Positions 17,166 to 28,099 of a stretch of 64,000 nt of DNA are shown in pieces. The translations under genes were made by a program, and so were the position numbers. This stretch comes from an uncultured Aliivibrio sp. (GTDB lineage Bacteria > Pseudomonadota > Gammaproteobacteria > Enterobacterales > Vibrionaceae): positions 17,600-81,599 of the forward strand of contig NZ_CAMLHO010000012.1 in the NCBI RefSeq assembly GCF_946479765.1, read 5' to 3'. The notes beneath the pieces were generated by a model, which was not told where the DNA came from, searched no databases, and was given only the letters and a program-made list of their open reading frames with translations. How positions within the stretch are numbered: position 1 is the stretch's first letter; each line of letters begins with the position of its first letter.

Positions 17166-20100
17166 TTATTTAGCCTCTAACGATAATAATACACTGCTTG
17201 TGTCTTGCTCGATATCAAATCTGCTATCCAATAAAAACACGCGTGATGCATCAATTTTAACAACATCAACCAAATATGCTTTCACTGCTTGTGCGCGTTG
17301 TTGAGCCAGTTTACCTAATTCGCCTTTCGCTACTTCTTGCTTATTAAGCACCAGATTATAAAGTGCTATATGCCAGCGCTGATCTAACTCTTCATCGGTT
17401 AGTTCAATGCCCTTTTCATCTTGCTCATCTTCGATTTTATCTTCTACTTTACTTGCTTTTTCACCAAATTCGGCTTTATAAAGTTCTTGTAAGGCACCAG
17501 ATAATTTTCCAGAAGTTGGCATAGTACTCGCACTTAAATTCTCTGGTAATTCAGCGACTGTCATTTGCGCTGTCTCTGCTAATTTCTCATTAAATTGGAC
17601 AAGTGCTAATGCTTTACTGTCTTCTGGAGCATTCACCGCACCATCGACTGTTAACTTTAATTTAGGACGAGTTTCTAATGCGGTACCAAGTGTTTGTAAC
17701 TTTTCTTGCTCTTCAGCCGTTAATGTATTCGCACCAAAATCAAAAACGATTATATTCAACTCTTCATCTGAGCCCGCAAGGCCAGCAATGAAAGAGAATG
17801 GCGCAGTTACGGCTTTAGTTATGATATTAGAAATCGTACTCCAAATAACCGCACCAAGGCTGAATTCAGGGTCATTCACATCACCAGACACTTCAACCCC
17901 TAAGTCAATCACCCCATTATTATCTTGCAATAAGGCGATAGCTAACTCTAATGGCAGTGAGGTTGCAAGGTCACTATCACTGGCTTTACCTAATTGTAAC
18001 TGGTCGATAATTACGTGGTTCGATCCCTTTAATTGGTTATTTTCTAATTGATAATTAAGCGCTAACGTTAATTGCCCTTTATCAATATAATGCCCTGCGT
18101 AAGTGCCTGAATAAGGATTTACCGTTGTTAATTCAACACTTTCGAAAATAACATCCAAATCCAAATAAGGCTGCTCAAGTAGTGGGTTGATCTCTCCTTT
18201 TACTTTCATTGGTGCATATTTTTCAATATTACCGCTGATATCAACCGTTGCTTTTGTTCCCGGAATACTGGACACATGACCAATATTGCCTTTTAGTTGT
18301 TCAATACCCGATGAGAAATTAGGCGTTAACGAGTTATCAGCAAAGAACGCTGACCCGTTATTAAACGCTATTTTTCGCATGCTTAATGCAAATGGCTTTT
18401 CTTTCTTACCCTTTGGCGCTGCGGGTGCTGACTTCTTCTTTTTAGCTTTTGGTTGAGCAACAATCAAATCACCAATATTAGTGCTTCGATCTTCATTAAT
18501 CACGACTCGTGCGTAAGGTTGACTTAAACTCAACGTATCTACTGCCAGTGTGTTTTTTTGTAAATCAAAATCAAATTTATTAACAGCCAGTGAACGCCAT
18601 TTTACAAACGGTTTTCTTAGTTTATTATCACGAATTGAAAGATAGTTAACTTGAACCCCGCCACTAACCTCAACGTTACCTTCAGCATTTGCGTCTAGCT
18701 TAGCTTGCGTACTAACTTCTCCTTTAGTTAACGTCGCATTTACTACTGTGGCTAAATAAGGTTGAAACTGAGCTAACTTCAATGATTTCACATCTATATC
18801 CGCCAGTACTGATTGTCGCTTGGCATCCGCTTGACCTTTAACGCTGATATCACCTTTGCCATTGACAGAAGTAAAGAAATCAAAATCAATCGGCTTAGAT
18901 AAATCACTTACAATCTGACTTGTGGTTAGATTAATTGGCGACATCACCCATTGGTTGGCTTTTTTAGTAACGACTTTTTCTTCAACGTTTAATTGGTAAT
19001 CTTTTATTTCAATACCATCGAGAGTGACTAACCACGCAGGAGAGTCGTTCTTAGGTTCTGATACCTCTTCTTTCACCTTTTTTGAGGTCACCGATTCTTG
19101 AGAAAGAAATTTAGGCGTAAATAAGGTCACTAAATCAGCGCCTTTATCGTCTACTTTTGCTGATACATTCAGCCCTTGGGAGGTAATAGAAGTAATATTG
19201 ACGGTTTGATTTTCAACATTAGCCGCAATATTATTCACTGATAAATTAGGCAGAGAAACGATAGATTTATCGTCTGCATTAAAATTCACATCATTAAGAG
19301 AGAACATCCCTTTCGTGGTTGAAAGACTCATGGCATCATCCGCTTCAGTGTCACCCATCGTTTGTGCAAGATGATAATTTGATGAGAAGTTCACTTCACC
19401 CGATGTTAATTTTGCGATGATGTTTTTTTCAATAAATCCCCATAAACGTGGTAATTGAATATGCTGAACATCAATATCACCTACGACTTCTAGTGGTTTT
19501 AATTGAACTTGACCAATCAACTCAACCGTACCTGAATCCACATCAGTAATATGTAAGCGGTAGTCGTTCTTTTTCTCTATATCCGTCAGCAAGCTTTGGG
19601 TCGAAAACTCACCAAGCGTGATAGTAATATTTGGGTAAGCAAGCTGAGTTCCTGTTACTCCATCCAACAAACGGACACTGCCCTGAATTAATGCGGTGTG
19701 TTTAATCAATACAGGGAATAACGGTGCTTTTCTATCAATGACTTCATCTGTCTTTGGTTCTGGCTCTGGATTTTCTGTCGCCGTCGTATTACGCGCAACG
19801 GCATCGATAATATCACTAAAATTAAACCGCAATTCATCCGTATTATTTACGCGTTCAAGATTAATGTAGGGCTTATCAAGCGAAATATATTCGACTGAAA
19901 CAGCGGCATTTAAAATGGATTGCCAGAAATTAACCTGAACACTGGCATGTTCAAATTGAACGAAAGGCTTAGTGTCTTCTAAAATAGTAAATTGATGGAC
20001 ATCAAACTGAAGCGTAAAAGGGTTAATCGTGATATCTGTTAATGTCACAGGACGTTCAATCAGTTTCGATACTTGCTCTGGGATTTGTTGCTTCGCAATA

Positions 20101-20225
20101 TAAGGAACAAGTAATCCGAGTAAAGCAGCATAGAGAAGGTATGCGCTTAATGTATACGCACTCCAACGAATGTATCTAGGAAAAGCACGAAACGTTACAA
20201 CTGCTGCTTTAAATTTGTTCGACAT
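17166..20225 (-). CDS. DUF748 / AsmA-like inner-membrane-anchored giant protein
   Basis: The 1019-residue protein has one N-terminal membrane anchor (LSAYLLYAALLGLLVPYIA, about residues 25-45). The body is a long series of beta-strand repeats typical of the AsmA/DUF748 superfamily, beginning PVTLTDITINPFTLQFDVHQFTI. A charged stretch rich in Lys and Pro lies near 595-615, and an OmpA-like C-terminal part is possible (ANTLTAEEQEKLQTLGTALETRPKLKLTVDG, and SRVFLLDSRF at the end). Members are thought to span the periplasm and affect outer-membrane lipid transport or assembly; the exact role here is not known. It stands alone, convergent with the tas-like gene. Confidence 0.87.
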   Translation of the reverse strand: MSNKFKAAVVTFRAFPRYIRWSAYTLSAYLLYAALLGLLVPYIAKQQIPEQVSKLIERPVTLTDITINPFTLQFDVHQFTILEDTKPFVQFEHASVQVNFWQSILNAAVSVEYISLDKPYINLERVNNTDELRFNFSDIIDAVARNTTATENPEPEPKTDEVIDRKAPLFPVLIKHTALIQGSVRLLDGVTGTQLAYPNITITLGEFSTQSLLTDIEKKNDYRLHITDVDSGTVELIGQVQLKPLEVVGDIDVQHIQLPRLWGFIEKNIIAKLTSGEVNFSSNYHLAQTMGDTEADDAMSLSTTKGMFSLNDVNFNADDKSIVSLPNLSVNNIAANVENQTVNITSITSQGLNVSAKVDDKGADLVTLFTPKFLSQESVTSKKVKEEVSEPKNDSPAWLVTLDGIEIKDYQLNVEEKVVTKKANQWVMSPINLTTSQIVSDLSKPIDFDFFTSVNGKGDISVKGQADAKRQSVLADIDVKSLKLAQFQPYLATVVNATLTKGEVSTQAKLDANAEGNVEVSGGVQVNYLSIRDNKLRKPFVKWRSLAVNKFDFDLQKNTLAVDTLSLSQPYARVVINEDRSTNIGDLIVAQPKAKKKKSAPAAPKGKKEKPFALSMRKIAFNNGSAFFADNSLTPNFSSGIEQLKGNIGHVSSIPGTKATVDISGNIEKYAPMKVKGEINPLLEQPYLDLDVIFESVELTTVNPYSGTYAGHYIDKGQLTLALNYQLENNQLKGSNHVIIDQLQLGKASDSDLATSLPLELAIALLQDNNGVIDLGVEVSGDVNDPEFSLGAVIWSTISNIITKAVTAPFSFIAGLAGSDEELNIIVFDFGANTLTAEEQEKLQTLGTALETRPKLKLTVDGAVNAPEDSKALALVQFNEKLAETAQMTVAELPENLSASTMPTSGKLSGALQELYKAEFGEKASKVEDKIEDEQDEKGIELTDEELDQRWHIALYNLVLNKQEVAKGELGKLAQQRAQAVKAYLVDVVKIDASRVFLLDSRFDIEQDTSSVLLSLEAK

Positions 20226-20597
20226 TATGACTCTCTACTCCTACGTCTATATCGACAATAATCTGATACTCACCTGGATAATTCTCATTTAAGGAACTTA
20301 TTCAAATGGGTATTTATCCCTGATTATTCTAAATAATGGCCATCAATGGCATAACTACAATAAATGGTTACTTTCTGCTATCGACATTAAGTAACATGCA
20401 AAATATTATCCCTCCCGCATTGGTATGTCTACCACTCTCACCTCATCTGTTCACAAAATCCAAAGATATTTACTTTGGAATAAAGATCGCTATAAATCAT
20501 AGGTGAGCAATGCTCGTATTCTTGTTGCTAGGAACAATTCATAAATCATGGCATTATCTTTTCATAATCAAAAACACAAAGTCAACTAGGACTATTT
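20226..20597. other. 372-bp divergent intergenic region, nothing distinctive
   Basis: It separates the DUF748 gene (leftward) from the M15 peptidase gene (rightward) and must contain both promoters. I see no open reading frame with a ribosome binding site, no strong hairpin and no clear operator. Confidence 0.6.
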
Positions 20598-21500
20598 ATG
20601 AATAAAACTCACTTTATTGGTACATTAATATTAGGGCTTTCCTCTGCCTCTGTTATGGCAAGTGTTTCAAACGTTACCCCATCACAGTGCCAAGCCATGA
20701 AAAATAAAAATGTCATGTCACCAAACGCACCTGTGCAATGTGAACGATTAAAGAATATCACGTTTACGCATTATGACTTTAAGGGTAAAACGGTAACAGG
20801 TCATATCGTTGTTTTAGATGCTGTAGCCCCATATGTTGATCGTATTTTTACTGAATTATATCAACAAGGCTTTCCTATCGCTCAAGCAAAACCAATCGAA
20901 AACTATGCTGGTGACGATAGTAAATCAATGGATGCCAATAACACGTCTGCATTCAACTATCGCCCCATTGCCGGAAAATCTTCTCTTTCATTACACGCTT
21001 ATGGTGTAGCGATAGATATCAATCCATTGCAAAACCCATTTGTTGAATTTACCTCTTGGGGTACCGCCACATTCAAGCCACTTAAAGGCCATGAATATTC
21101 AAACCGAATGATCCAGCGCTTAGGTAAAGAAAATAGAAAGGGATTTGCAGAGGAAGTAATAAATATCTTTACTAAAAATGGATTCATTTATTGGGGTGGT
21201 TACTGGGATACGCCGATTGATTTTCAGCACTTTCAAACTAGTCGAGATATGGCGTATTTGATGACGGCTATGCCAACCAAAGATGCCTCAATATTCTTTA
21301 AAAACTACGTTAGTTGGGTTCAATCCTGTCAGCAAAATTACGGCTATGAAAACATGAATAAATTCAAAGATTACAGCTCATATTTACAAGCAGAATTAAA
21401 TACAACAACGTCTTTGAACCGCCTATATAAAGTCGATCCTAAAAAAATAATACACGTGATAAACAAGAAGGCAAAAGTGTCGTCATCATCTTGTTTTTAA
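20598..21500 (+). CDS. Exported M15-family peptidase (D-Ala-D-Ala carboxypeptidase-like)
   Basis: The 300-residue protein has a signal peptide (MNKTHFIGTLILGLSSASVMA). The M15 zinc motif is complete: His133 and Asp140 in LHAYGVAIDINP and His211 in DFQHFQ. This arrangement is found in VanY/CwlK-like enzymes that cut peptidoglycan stem peptides, so I infer a periplasmic murein peptidase. Cysteines in the mature region (SQCQAM, VQCERL, QSCQQN, SSCF) may form disulfides. The substrate bond (D-Ala-D-Ala or L-Ala-D-Glu) cannot be decided from sequence. A cyclase gene follows after 80 nt. Confidence 0.87.
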   Translation: MNKTHFIGTLILGLSSASVMASVSNVTPSQCQAMKNKNVMSPNAPVQCERLKNITFTHYDFKGKTVTGHIVVLDAVAPYVDRIFTELYQQGFPIAQAKPIENYAGDDSKSMDANNTSAFNYRPIAGKSSLSLHAYGVAIDINPLQNPFVEFTSWGTATFKPLKGHEYSNRMIQRLGKENRKGFAEEVINIFTKNGFIYWGGYWDTPIDFQHFQTSRDMAYLMTAMPTKDASIFFKNYVSWVQSCQQNYGYENMNKFKDYSSYLQAELNTTTSLNRLYKVDPKKIIHVINKKAKVSSSSCF

Positions 21501-21580
21501 TGATCAATTCATCATTGTCACAAGCATGAATCCATAGTATTATCGCGCTTTTATTGTTTCATTAAAAAACGAATATCAGC

Positions 21581-23551
21581 ATGAAAAACAACAGATTACT
21601 GCTCATTGTTATCCTAGGTATTAGCGTGTTTGTTGCCATAATAATCAATGAACTATGGATTCAAGCTGATTATAACAAATATAATGCAACAACACCGACT
21701 CAATTTCACCCAGATAATATCGTCTCATCGACTTCAAATGGAAAGCAGCTTATCAAGATAAGAGAGCTCTCATCTGTCGATCCTCAAAAGGCACGTGATG
21801 CAATCCATCAATTTGATATAGCACATTCAGAAGACTTAACACCAATTGAGAATGCATATCGATTGTTGATCCTATTGTCGATAGAGTGGCCTAACAAAAA
21901 CCAAGAAACTATTGATAAATATATTAAAGAGTTACATCTCATCGCTGATAAAGAGCAATATGATTGGTTAAAAGCCACTGTATATATCGATCAAGCTGGA
22001 ATTTATGCTCGCCATAATAAAACCGAACAAGGAAAAGAACTAATAATTAAAGGTATTGAACTCGCAAAAAAGAGTAATGCTCTTTATCTTTTACCAAGAG
22101 CCTACAATACCGCAGGATTTGTAAGTAACACCTCAAATAAATTAATACATGCTCAAGATTATTTTATGCAGGGAATAGATATTGCCAATCAACTATCAAT
22201 GATTGAAGAAAATGCGAAATTGCATAACAATCTTGCTGTTGTATATATGGTTATTAAAGACTGGAACAAAGCATTAGAAACCATAATAATAGCAAATAAG
22301 TTATATAAAGAAAGTCCGATTGAAAACAAATCGATAATGCATATTTTTTACTCAAACAAAGCACGAATATATGGCCATCTAAATAATAAAGAAGAATCAA
22401 AGCGAGCGATTGATGACGCTGATTTATATTATAATGAAAAAACAGCCTCTCCTCGCAGTAGAATACTTCACTGGAAAGGGCATAGCACTCTCATGTTACT
22501 GCTGGGAAAATATGCCGAAGCAAAGAAACTTGCAGAGCAATGTTTATCTTACCCCTTAATCAAGAGTTATCCACATGAAGAGGGACAATGCAATTTATTG
22601 CAGTCAAAAATATTATTAAAACAACATGAATATAATGAAGCCTTAGTAAATATAAATAAAAGTATATATTTATTCTCCTTAATTAAGCACGACAGATCAC
22701 TCACGCGTGCTTATTTACAAAAAGGCGATGTTCTAATATCATTAAAAAGAGATCGCGAAGCATTATATGCATATAAGCTTCATTACCAGAGAGATAAAGA
22801 ACAATTTTTAAACGAAATGTATGATGTAGTACATTCTGTTGCCACTCGTAAAATTTCACAAGAGCGCGATCTATTAGATATTAAAAATAAACTAGCAGAA
22901 GCCTTACTATCAAAACAGAAACTGCATTTAAACATTGCTTTTGTCTGTACAATAATCATTATTATGATATTACTACTTGTCGTACGCCAAGTAGTAAAAA
23001 TAAGAAAAACAAATAAAGAACTTGAAACATTATCATATATAGACACATTAACTGGGTTATATAATCGCCGTTATTACTATCAACAACTGACCCAATGCAA
23101 TGCCATAAATGCTAAAAATAAATATCGCATTATTTTATTCGATATTGATAACTTTAAATTAGTTAATGACCAATATGGGCATGATATCGGTGATGAAGTG
23201 CTCGTTGAAATGTCAAACCGTATATCATTATCACTATTGGACAAAGAGCTACTGACTCGTTGGGGTGGTGAAGAATTCTTAGCATTGTTGGAAGATAATG
23301 AACAACTTATTTCTAGAGTTGAAGCGATAAGGAAAACCATTAGTGAACAGCCATTTTTAACTAAAGCTGGAGAGTTACCTATCACGAGTTCTATCGGTGT
23401 CAGTTTTTCAGCTCTTCCTAGTGAGATAGATGGTAATGATGACTATTTCCGTAAAGCTGATAAGAACTTGTATGAAGCTAAACGTTCGGGAAAAAATAAA
23501 GCGATTTTCCCTAGTGTAGAGTATTCGAATCGCTCAAGAGAGTTGAAATAA
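21581..23551 (+). CDS. Membrane TPR-GGDEF diguanylate cyclase
   Basis: The 656-residue protein has an N-terminal membrane segment (residues 5-25), a periplasmic array of TPR-like helices (about 65-420), a second membrane segment (LNIAFVCTIIIIMILLLVVRQVV, about 448-470) and a C-terminal GGDEF domain with an intact RWGGEEF active site near residue 567. It should make c-di-GMP from GTP in the cytoplasm in response to an outside signal. The inhibitory I-site RxxD is not conserved (SLLDKELL precedes the motif), so product feedback is probably absent. A bidirectional terminator follows. Confidence 0.92.
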   Translation: MKNNRLLLIVILGISVFVAIIINELWIQADYNKYNATTPTQFHPDNIVSSTSNGKQLIKIRELSSVDPQKARDAIHQFDIAHSEDLTPIENAYRLLILLSIEWPNKNQETIDKYIKELHLIADKEQYDWLKATVYIDQAGIYARHNKTEQGKELIIKGIELAKKSNALYLLPRAYNTAGFVSNTSNKLIHAQDYFMQGIDIANQLSMIEENAKLHNNLAVVYMVIKDWNKALETIIIANKLYKESPIENKSIMHIFYSNKARIYGHLNNKEESKRAIDDADLYYNEKTASPRSRILHWKGHSTLMLLLGKYAEAKKLAEQCLSYPLIKSYPHEEGQCNLLQSKILLKQHEYNEALVNINKSIYLFSLIKHDRSLTRAYLQKGDVLISLKRDREALYAYKLHYQRDKEQFLNEMYDVVHSVATRKISQERDLLDIKNKLAEALLSKQKLHLNIAFVCTIIIIMILLLVVRQVVKIRKTNKELETLSYIDTLTGLYNRRYYYQQLTQCNAINAKNKYRIILFDIDNFKLVNDQYGHDIGDEVLVEMSNRISLSLLDKELLTRWGGEEFLALLEDNEQLISRVEAIRKTISEQPFLTKAGELPITSSIGVSFSALPSEIDGNDDYFRKADKNLYEAKRSGKNKAIFPSVEYSNRSRELK

Positions 23552-23570
23552 AAAATAATATACTAAATAA

Positions 23571-23597
23571 AAAATGGTCACATAATGTGACCATTTT
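23571..23597. terminator. Bidirectional terminator between cyclase gene and speB
   Basis: Arms AAAATGGTCACA and TGTGACCATTTT (12 bp, perfect) enclose a TAA loop between two convergent genes. Confidence 0.88.
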
Positions 23598-23624
23598 AGT
23601 TTTATATAAGATAAATACTAATGT

Positions 23625-24557
23625 TTAACTTATTTTATTAATCTGATTTGCCGTCCAAACATAAAGTAGTTCTAAAGCAATCGTCGCACCGGCTAATGCT
23701 GTGATATCGCTTTGATCGTAAGCTGGTGATACTTCTACCACATCCATACCAACCATATTGATACCTTGCAAACCACGAATGATTTTTAAGATCTTATCTG
23801 AATTCAAACCACCACACACAGGAGTTCCTGTACCCGGTGCAAACGCAGGATCAAGGCAATCAATATCAAACGTTAGGTAGACTGGCTTATCGCCCACAAT
23901 GCCTTTCACTTGTTCGATAATTGCCTCTGCACTCATGTCATTTGCTTGCATTGCGTTGATAACATTAAAGCCGTGGCCTTCTTGTTTATACTCAGTACGG
24001 ATACCAATTTGTACTGAGTGCTCAGGCGAGATTAACCCTTCATTTGGCGCATGATAAAACATAGTACCGTGATCATAACGGCTGCCGTGACTGTAAGTAT
24101 CAGTATGCGCATCAAAATGGATCAATGCCATCTCACCGTATTTCTTACCGTAAGCACGAAGCAAAGGTAGAGTAATAAAGTGATCGCCCCCTAAACCTAG
24201 TAATGTTTTACCACTATTGAGGATTGCATCTGCGGCTGCTTCTAAGCGCACAGTAAAGTCTTCTGCATCACCGGTATCAAATACTAAATCACCCGCATCA
24301 ATCACTTTAGTATGATCAAATACATTGAAATCCCATGGGAACTTTTTGCCTTCCCATGCTAGATTGACTGAAGCACGACGAATGGCATCTGGCCCTAAAC
24401 GCGCACCCGGACGACCCGACGTTGCCATATCTAATGGCGCACCTAATACAACGATGTCTGCATCATTATCAATTGGGTTTTGTACCAATGGACGACGCAT
24501 AAATGTCATTGCATTTGAGTACAATGAGTAATCTTTTTTAGTGAATAAATCGTTCAT
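23625..24557 (-). CDS. speB: Agmatinase SpeB
   Basis: The 310-residue ureohydrolase converts agmatine to putrescine and urea. The two-manganese site is complete: [11 protein letters not shown] (about residues 118-128), [13 protein letters not shown] (about 145-157) and [18 protein letters not shown] (about 225-242). The start codon shares its A with the speA stop (TAATG), so translation is coupled. With SpeA it forms the arginine-decarboxylase route to polyamines. A terminator at 23571-23597 ends the unit. Confidence 0.96.
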   Translation of the reverse strand: MNDLFTKKDYSLYSNAMTFMRRPLVQNPIDNDADIVVLGAPLDMATSGRPGARLGPDAIRRASVNLAWEGKKFPWDFNVFDHTKVIDAGDLVFDTGDAEDFTVRLEAAADAILNSGKTLLGLGGDHFITLPLLRAYGKKYGEMALIHFDAHTDTYSHGSRYDHGTMFYHAPNEGLISPEHSVQIGIRTEYKQEGHGFNVINAMQANDMSAEAIIEQVKGIVGDKPVYLTFDIDCLDPAFAPGTGTPVCGGLNSDKILKIIRGLQGINMVGMDVVEVSPAYDQSDITALAGATIALELLYVWTANQINKIS

Positions 24558-26482
24558 TAAAAATCTTCCAAATAGGTGTAACCCATCAAGCCTTGCTCTA
24601 ACTCTTCAAGCACGCTTTGCTGTTCTTCTTTCGCCACTTTCGCCGTCACCATGTCTTTGTAGTTTTGACGGATCAAATCCACATCGATATGTACATAACG
24701 CATCATGTCTTCGACTGTGTCACCTTCATTGATGTAATCAATATTGGCTTCGCCATGTTCATCGACATTAACGACAACGCTGTGAGTATCACCAAATAGG
24801 TTATGCATATCACCCAAGATCTCTTGGTATGCGCCCACTAAGAAGAAGCCCATCAAGTACGGCTCATCTGGGTTCCATGCTGGTACAGGCAATGTAGTTT
24901 CAATGCCTTGACCATCAACGTATTGATCAATAATACCGTCAGAATCACAGGTAATATCGAGTACAACTGCACGATGCTCATCCGCATTATCAAGGCCGCT
25001 TAATGGCAATACAGGGAAAACTTGATCAATACCCCATGCATCTGGTAACGATTGGAATAGAGAAAAGTTAACAAAGAACTTATCAGCTAAACGCTCACTC
25101 AATTCATCTAAAATTGGGCGATGGTAGCGGTTCTTTGTGCTCATTTTTACGCTTAACTCGTAGTTAATACGTAATGAAACTTGCTCTGCCCATGCACGGT
25201 GCTGAAGATTGATCATCCCCGTTGCAAATTGATTATGCGCTTCAGAGACATCACATTGTGTGTCGTTGTAGATCTCAATTAATGCGCGATCATCACTGCC
25301 ATTTTCTAACTGCTCTAGGTTACGCCACATGTTGTTCAGCAATAACGGTGCATCACAATGAGGAGCTTCAATCGCTTCTGGTGTGTAGCTTTCTGTGCCG
25401 ATCACATTGGTAATTAATACCGCATGATGCGCCGTCAATGAACGACCAGATTCAGAAATAATCACTGGCATTGGTTGTGAATATAACTGACAAATATCAC
25501 CAATAGTCATCACGATATTACGTGCATATTCAGCTAAACCATAATTCATTGAATTAGACGATTGACTACGAGTACCATCGTAATCGACAGCCAAACCGCC
25601 GCCAACATCAAGGTATTTTAGTTTCGCTCCAATATCGCGTAATTCACAATAGAATCGTGCAGCTTCACTTACGCCATTACGCACATCACGAATATTCGCC
25701 ATTTGTGAGCCTAAATGAAAATGCACAAGCTCTAGAATATCCAATTGGTTTTCTGCTTTTAAACGCTCAATTACGGTTAGCACTTGAGAGGCAGATAAGC
25801 CAAATTTAGATTTTTCGCCACCACTCGCTTGCCATTTACCCGCACCTTGCGATGCAAGACGGATACGCAAACCTAATCTTGGTGTTACTCCTAATGCTTT
25901 TGCTTCGGATAACACCAAATCTAATTCTGATAATTTTTCTAATACGATGAATACACTATGACCCAGTTTTTCACCGATAAGCGCCAGACGTACATACTCA
26001 CGGTCTTTATAGCCGTTACATACAATCACTGAACTCGCTTTTTGAGCCAAGGCTAATACTGCCAATAACTCAGGTTTACTGCCTGCTTCTAAGCCAAGCT
26101 GTTTCTGTTCTAATTGCGCTTGGCTTGCCAATATCTCATCAACCACTTCTTTTTGTTGATTTACCTTAATTGGGTAAACTAACAGATAATGGTTTTCATA
26201 CTGATATTCTTCAATCGCTTGGTTAAATGCATTACAAATACTATGCACACGCTGATGTACTATTTGAGGAAAACGAACCAAAGCCGGCAGTCCAATATTT
26301 CGCTGCTCTAATTGATTTACAATATGACTTAGTGGGACCTGATGATCGGAATCGCTACGTGGTGATACATACACTTCACCATTATCATCAATACCGTAAA
26401 AACCTTGGCTCCAATGCTTTACATTATACTCCGCACGAATGCGTTCCAAATTAACCGAATGTTCCAAATCTAGAGACCTCAC
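24557..26482 (-). CDS. speA: Biosynthetic arginine decarboxylase SpeA
   Basis: The 641-residue PLP enzyme (fold type III) decarboxylates arginine to agmatine. The PLP lysine is Lys106 in [12 protein letters not shown]; further signatures are [45 protein letters not shown] and [17 protein letters not shown]. Length fits the family. The start is uncertain: the longest frame opens with GTG at 26482 and I see no clear ribosome binding site there. It leads the speA-speB pair. Upstream lie two related palindromes (26605-26621 and 26629-26642) that may regulate it or the divergent mvaA gene. Confidence 0.95.
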   Translation of the reverse strand: MRSLDLEHSVNLERIRAEYNVKHWSQGFYGIDDNGEVYVSPRSDSDHQVPLSHIVNQLEQRNIGLPALVRFPQIVHQRVHSICNAFNQAIEEYQYENHYLLVYPIKVNQQKEVVDEILASQAQLEQKQLGLEAGSKPELLAVLALAQKASSVIVCNGYKDREYVRLALIGEKLGHSVFIVLEKLSELDLVLSEAKALGVTPRLGLRIRLASQGAGKWQASGGEKSKFGLSASQVLTVIERLKAENQLDILELVHFHLGSQMANIRDVRNGVSEAARFYCELRDIGAKLKYLDVGGGLAVDYDGTRSQSSNSMNYGLAEYARNIVMTIGDICQLYSQPMPVIISESGRSLTAHHAVLITNVIGTESYTPEAIEAPHCDAPLLLNNMWRNLEQLENGSDDRALIEIYNDTQCDVSEAHNQFATGMINLQHRAWAEQVSLRINYELSVKMSTKNRYHRPILDELSERLADKFFVNFSLFQSLPDAWGIDQVFPVLPLSGLDNADEHRAVVLDITCDSDGIIDQYVDGQGIETTLPVPAWNPDEPYLMGFFLVGAYQEILGDMHNLFGDTHSVVVNVDEHGEANIDYINEGDTVEDMMRYVHIDVDLIRQNYKDMVTAKVAKEEQQSVLEELEQGLMGYTYLEDF

Positions 26483-26792
26483 ACAATAGGGCCATCAACA
26501 GAAAATACCTCGTTGGAATATCGAGGCATAACCCAACAAACATCGCAATCTAGCGAAGTGTTGACGGCATTAACTAACATAATTTAAATGTAGTCCAATA
26601 ATTAATATTTATCGTAAATATCAAAAACATTTATCGATAAATATTACCTTTATTGTGCAGTTTTATCACCTTATTTTCGCTCTAATAAGCACCACAAAGA
26701 CAAGCAAACTGTAACCGTTTATATCTAGCTCTTGTTTCTAATGTATTACTCAGTAAAATCATCATCAACATTTTCTGTTATATATTTTTCTT
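26483..26792. promoter_or_regulatory. 310-bp divergent speA / HMG-CoA reductase region with two related palindromes
   Basis: The palindrome ATATTTA-TCG-TAAATAT spans 26605-26621, and ATTTATCGATAAAT spans 26629-26642. They share ATTTATCG(N)TAAAT and their centres are about 22 bp apart, close to two helical turns. This looks like a tandem operator. No gene is visible in the region. Confidence 0.55.
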
Positions 26793-28052
26793 ATGCCAAA
26801 ATTGAATCTGCACCGCCGTGACTACGTATCAATCTTAGGGAGTGATATCTCAGCAGATAACTTAAAGCAATCACTCAAACCTAATTTTGAAAAACCAACC
26901 AACAAACTAACTCCAAGCCCATACCTCACTGATAAAAATCTTATTCGTCGTTGGGACAAATTAGCGAACCCTGCGTTGCAAGCTGAGCTACTTGATGTTC
27001 ATACTCAAGCGCAAAGCCAAGCCTACGAAAAAAACATCGAGCACTTTATTGGTACCGTCAAAGTGCCTGTTGGACTGACGAGTCCCTTACGTGTGAATGG
27101 TTTATTTGCCAAAGGCGATTATCTAGTCCCCCTTGCGACGACAGAGGCTGCATTAGTCGCTTCTTATAGCCGAGGTTCACAGCTGATCACTGCCTGCGGT
27201 GGTGCAAGTGCCATGTTATTAAATGAAGGCGTAACTCGCACTCCTGCATTTGCGTTTTACAACTTAGCCGAAGCTGGACAATTTGTGGCGTGGGCCGTCA
27301 CTCAATACGATACGTTCAAACAATTAGCTGAAGCCACCACTTCTCACGGTAAACTCAGCGACATTAATATCAGTATTGAAGCCAATCACGTTTATTTAGT
27401 GTTTGAATTTTTAACCGGTGACGCTTCTGGTCAAAACATGGTGACCATTGCGACTAACGCTATTTTTGAATTCATCATGGATAACTCCCCGATCACGCCT
27501 GAAAATGCGTATTTAGATGGCAACTTATCAGGCGACAAAAAAGCCTGTAGCCAGTCTCTTCGTAGCGTTCGCGGTAAAAAGGTGACTGCTGAAGTGCATA
27601 TTCCAGCCGAACTGGTTAAGAAATATCTGCACACCACACCAGAAAAAATGATGCAATTTACTCAAATGAGTACTGTGGGGGCAACGCTCAGTGGCACGAT
27701 TGGCATTAATGCTCATTATGCTAATGCACTGGCTGCGCTATATATTGCGTGCGGTCAAGATGCGGCGTGTGTTGCTGAATCTGCCGTTGGTATGACGCGA
27801 ATTGAAGTGGATAGAGATGGTGGATTATACGCAAGTGTAACACTACCAAATCTAATGCTAGGAACGGTTGGCGGTGGTACCGGATTACCAAGTCAAAAAG
27901 CCTGTTTGGAAATCATGGGACTACACGGTTCAGGTAAATCTCAAGCACTTGCGGAAGTGTGTGCGGCATTATGCCTTGCTGGCGAATTATCTATTGTGGG
28001 TGCATTTTGTGCGGGACATTTTTCACGAGCGCATCATAAATTAGCGCGCTAG
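26793..28052 (+). CDS. mvaA: Hydroxymethylglutaryl-CoA reductase
   Basis: The 419-residue protein carries all four catalytic residues of HMG-CoA reductases: Glu118 in PLATTEAALVAS, Lys262/263 in SVRGKKVTAEV, Asp323 in IACGQDAAC and His409 in GAFCAGHF. The DASGQNM motif (Asp210 onward) resembles the class I DAMGMN signature, suggesting NADPH use. It would make mevalonate from HMG-CoA. Most gammaproteobacteria make isoprenoids by the MEP route, so this gene is a lineage-specific addition; no other mevalonate gene is in the window. It is monocistronic, divergent from speA. Confidence 0.93.
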   Translation: MPKLNLHRRDYVSILGSDISADNLKQSLKPNFEKPTNKLTPSPYLTDKNLIRRWDKLANPALQAELLDVHTQAQSQAYEKNIEHFIGTVKVPVGLTSPLRVNGLFAKGDYLVPLATTEAALVASYSRGSQLITACGGASAMLLNEGVTRTPAFAFYNLAEAGQFVAWAVTQYDTFKQLAEATTSHGKLSDINISIEANHVYLVFEFLTGDASGQNMVTIATNAIFEFIMDNSPITPENAYLDGNLSGDKKACSQSLRSVRGKKVTAEVHIPAELVKKYLHTTPEKMMQFTQMSTVGATLSGTIGINAHYANALAALYIACGQDAACVAESAVGMTRIEVDRDGGLYASVTLPNLMLGTVGGGTGLPSQKACLEIMGLHGSGKSQALAEVCAALCLAGELSIVGAFCAGHFSRAHHKLAR

Positions 28053-28099
28053 TTAATCAGTTGGATTTCCCAAACCCCATTAACTAACGCGACAATCAA

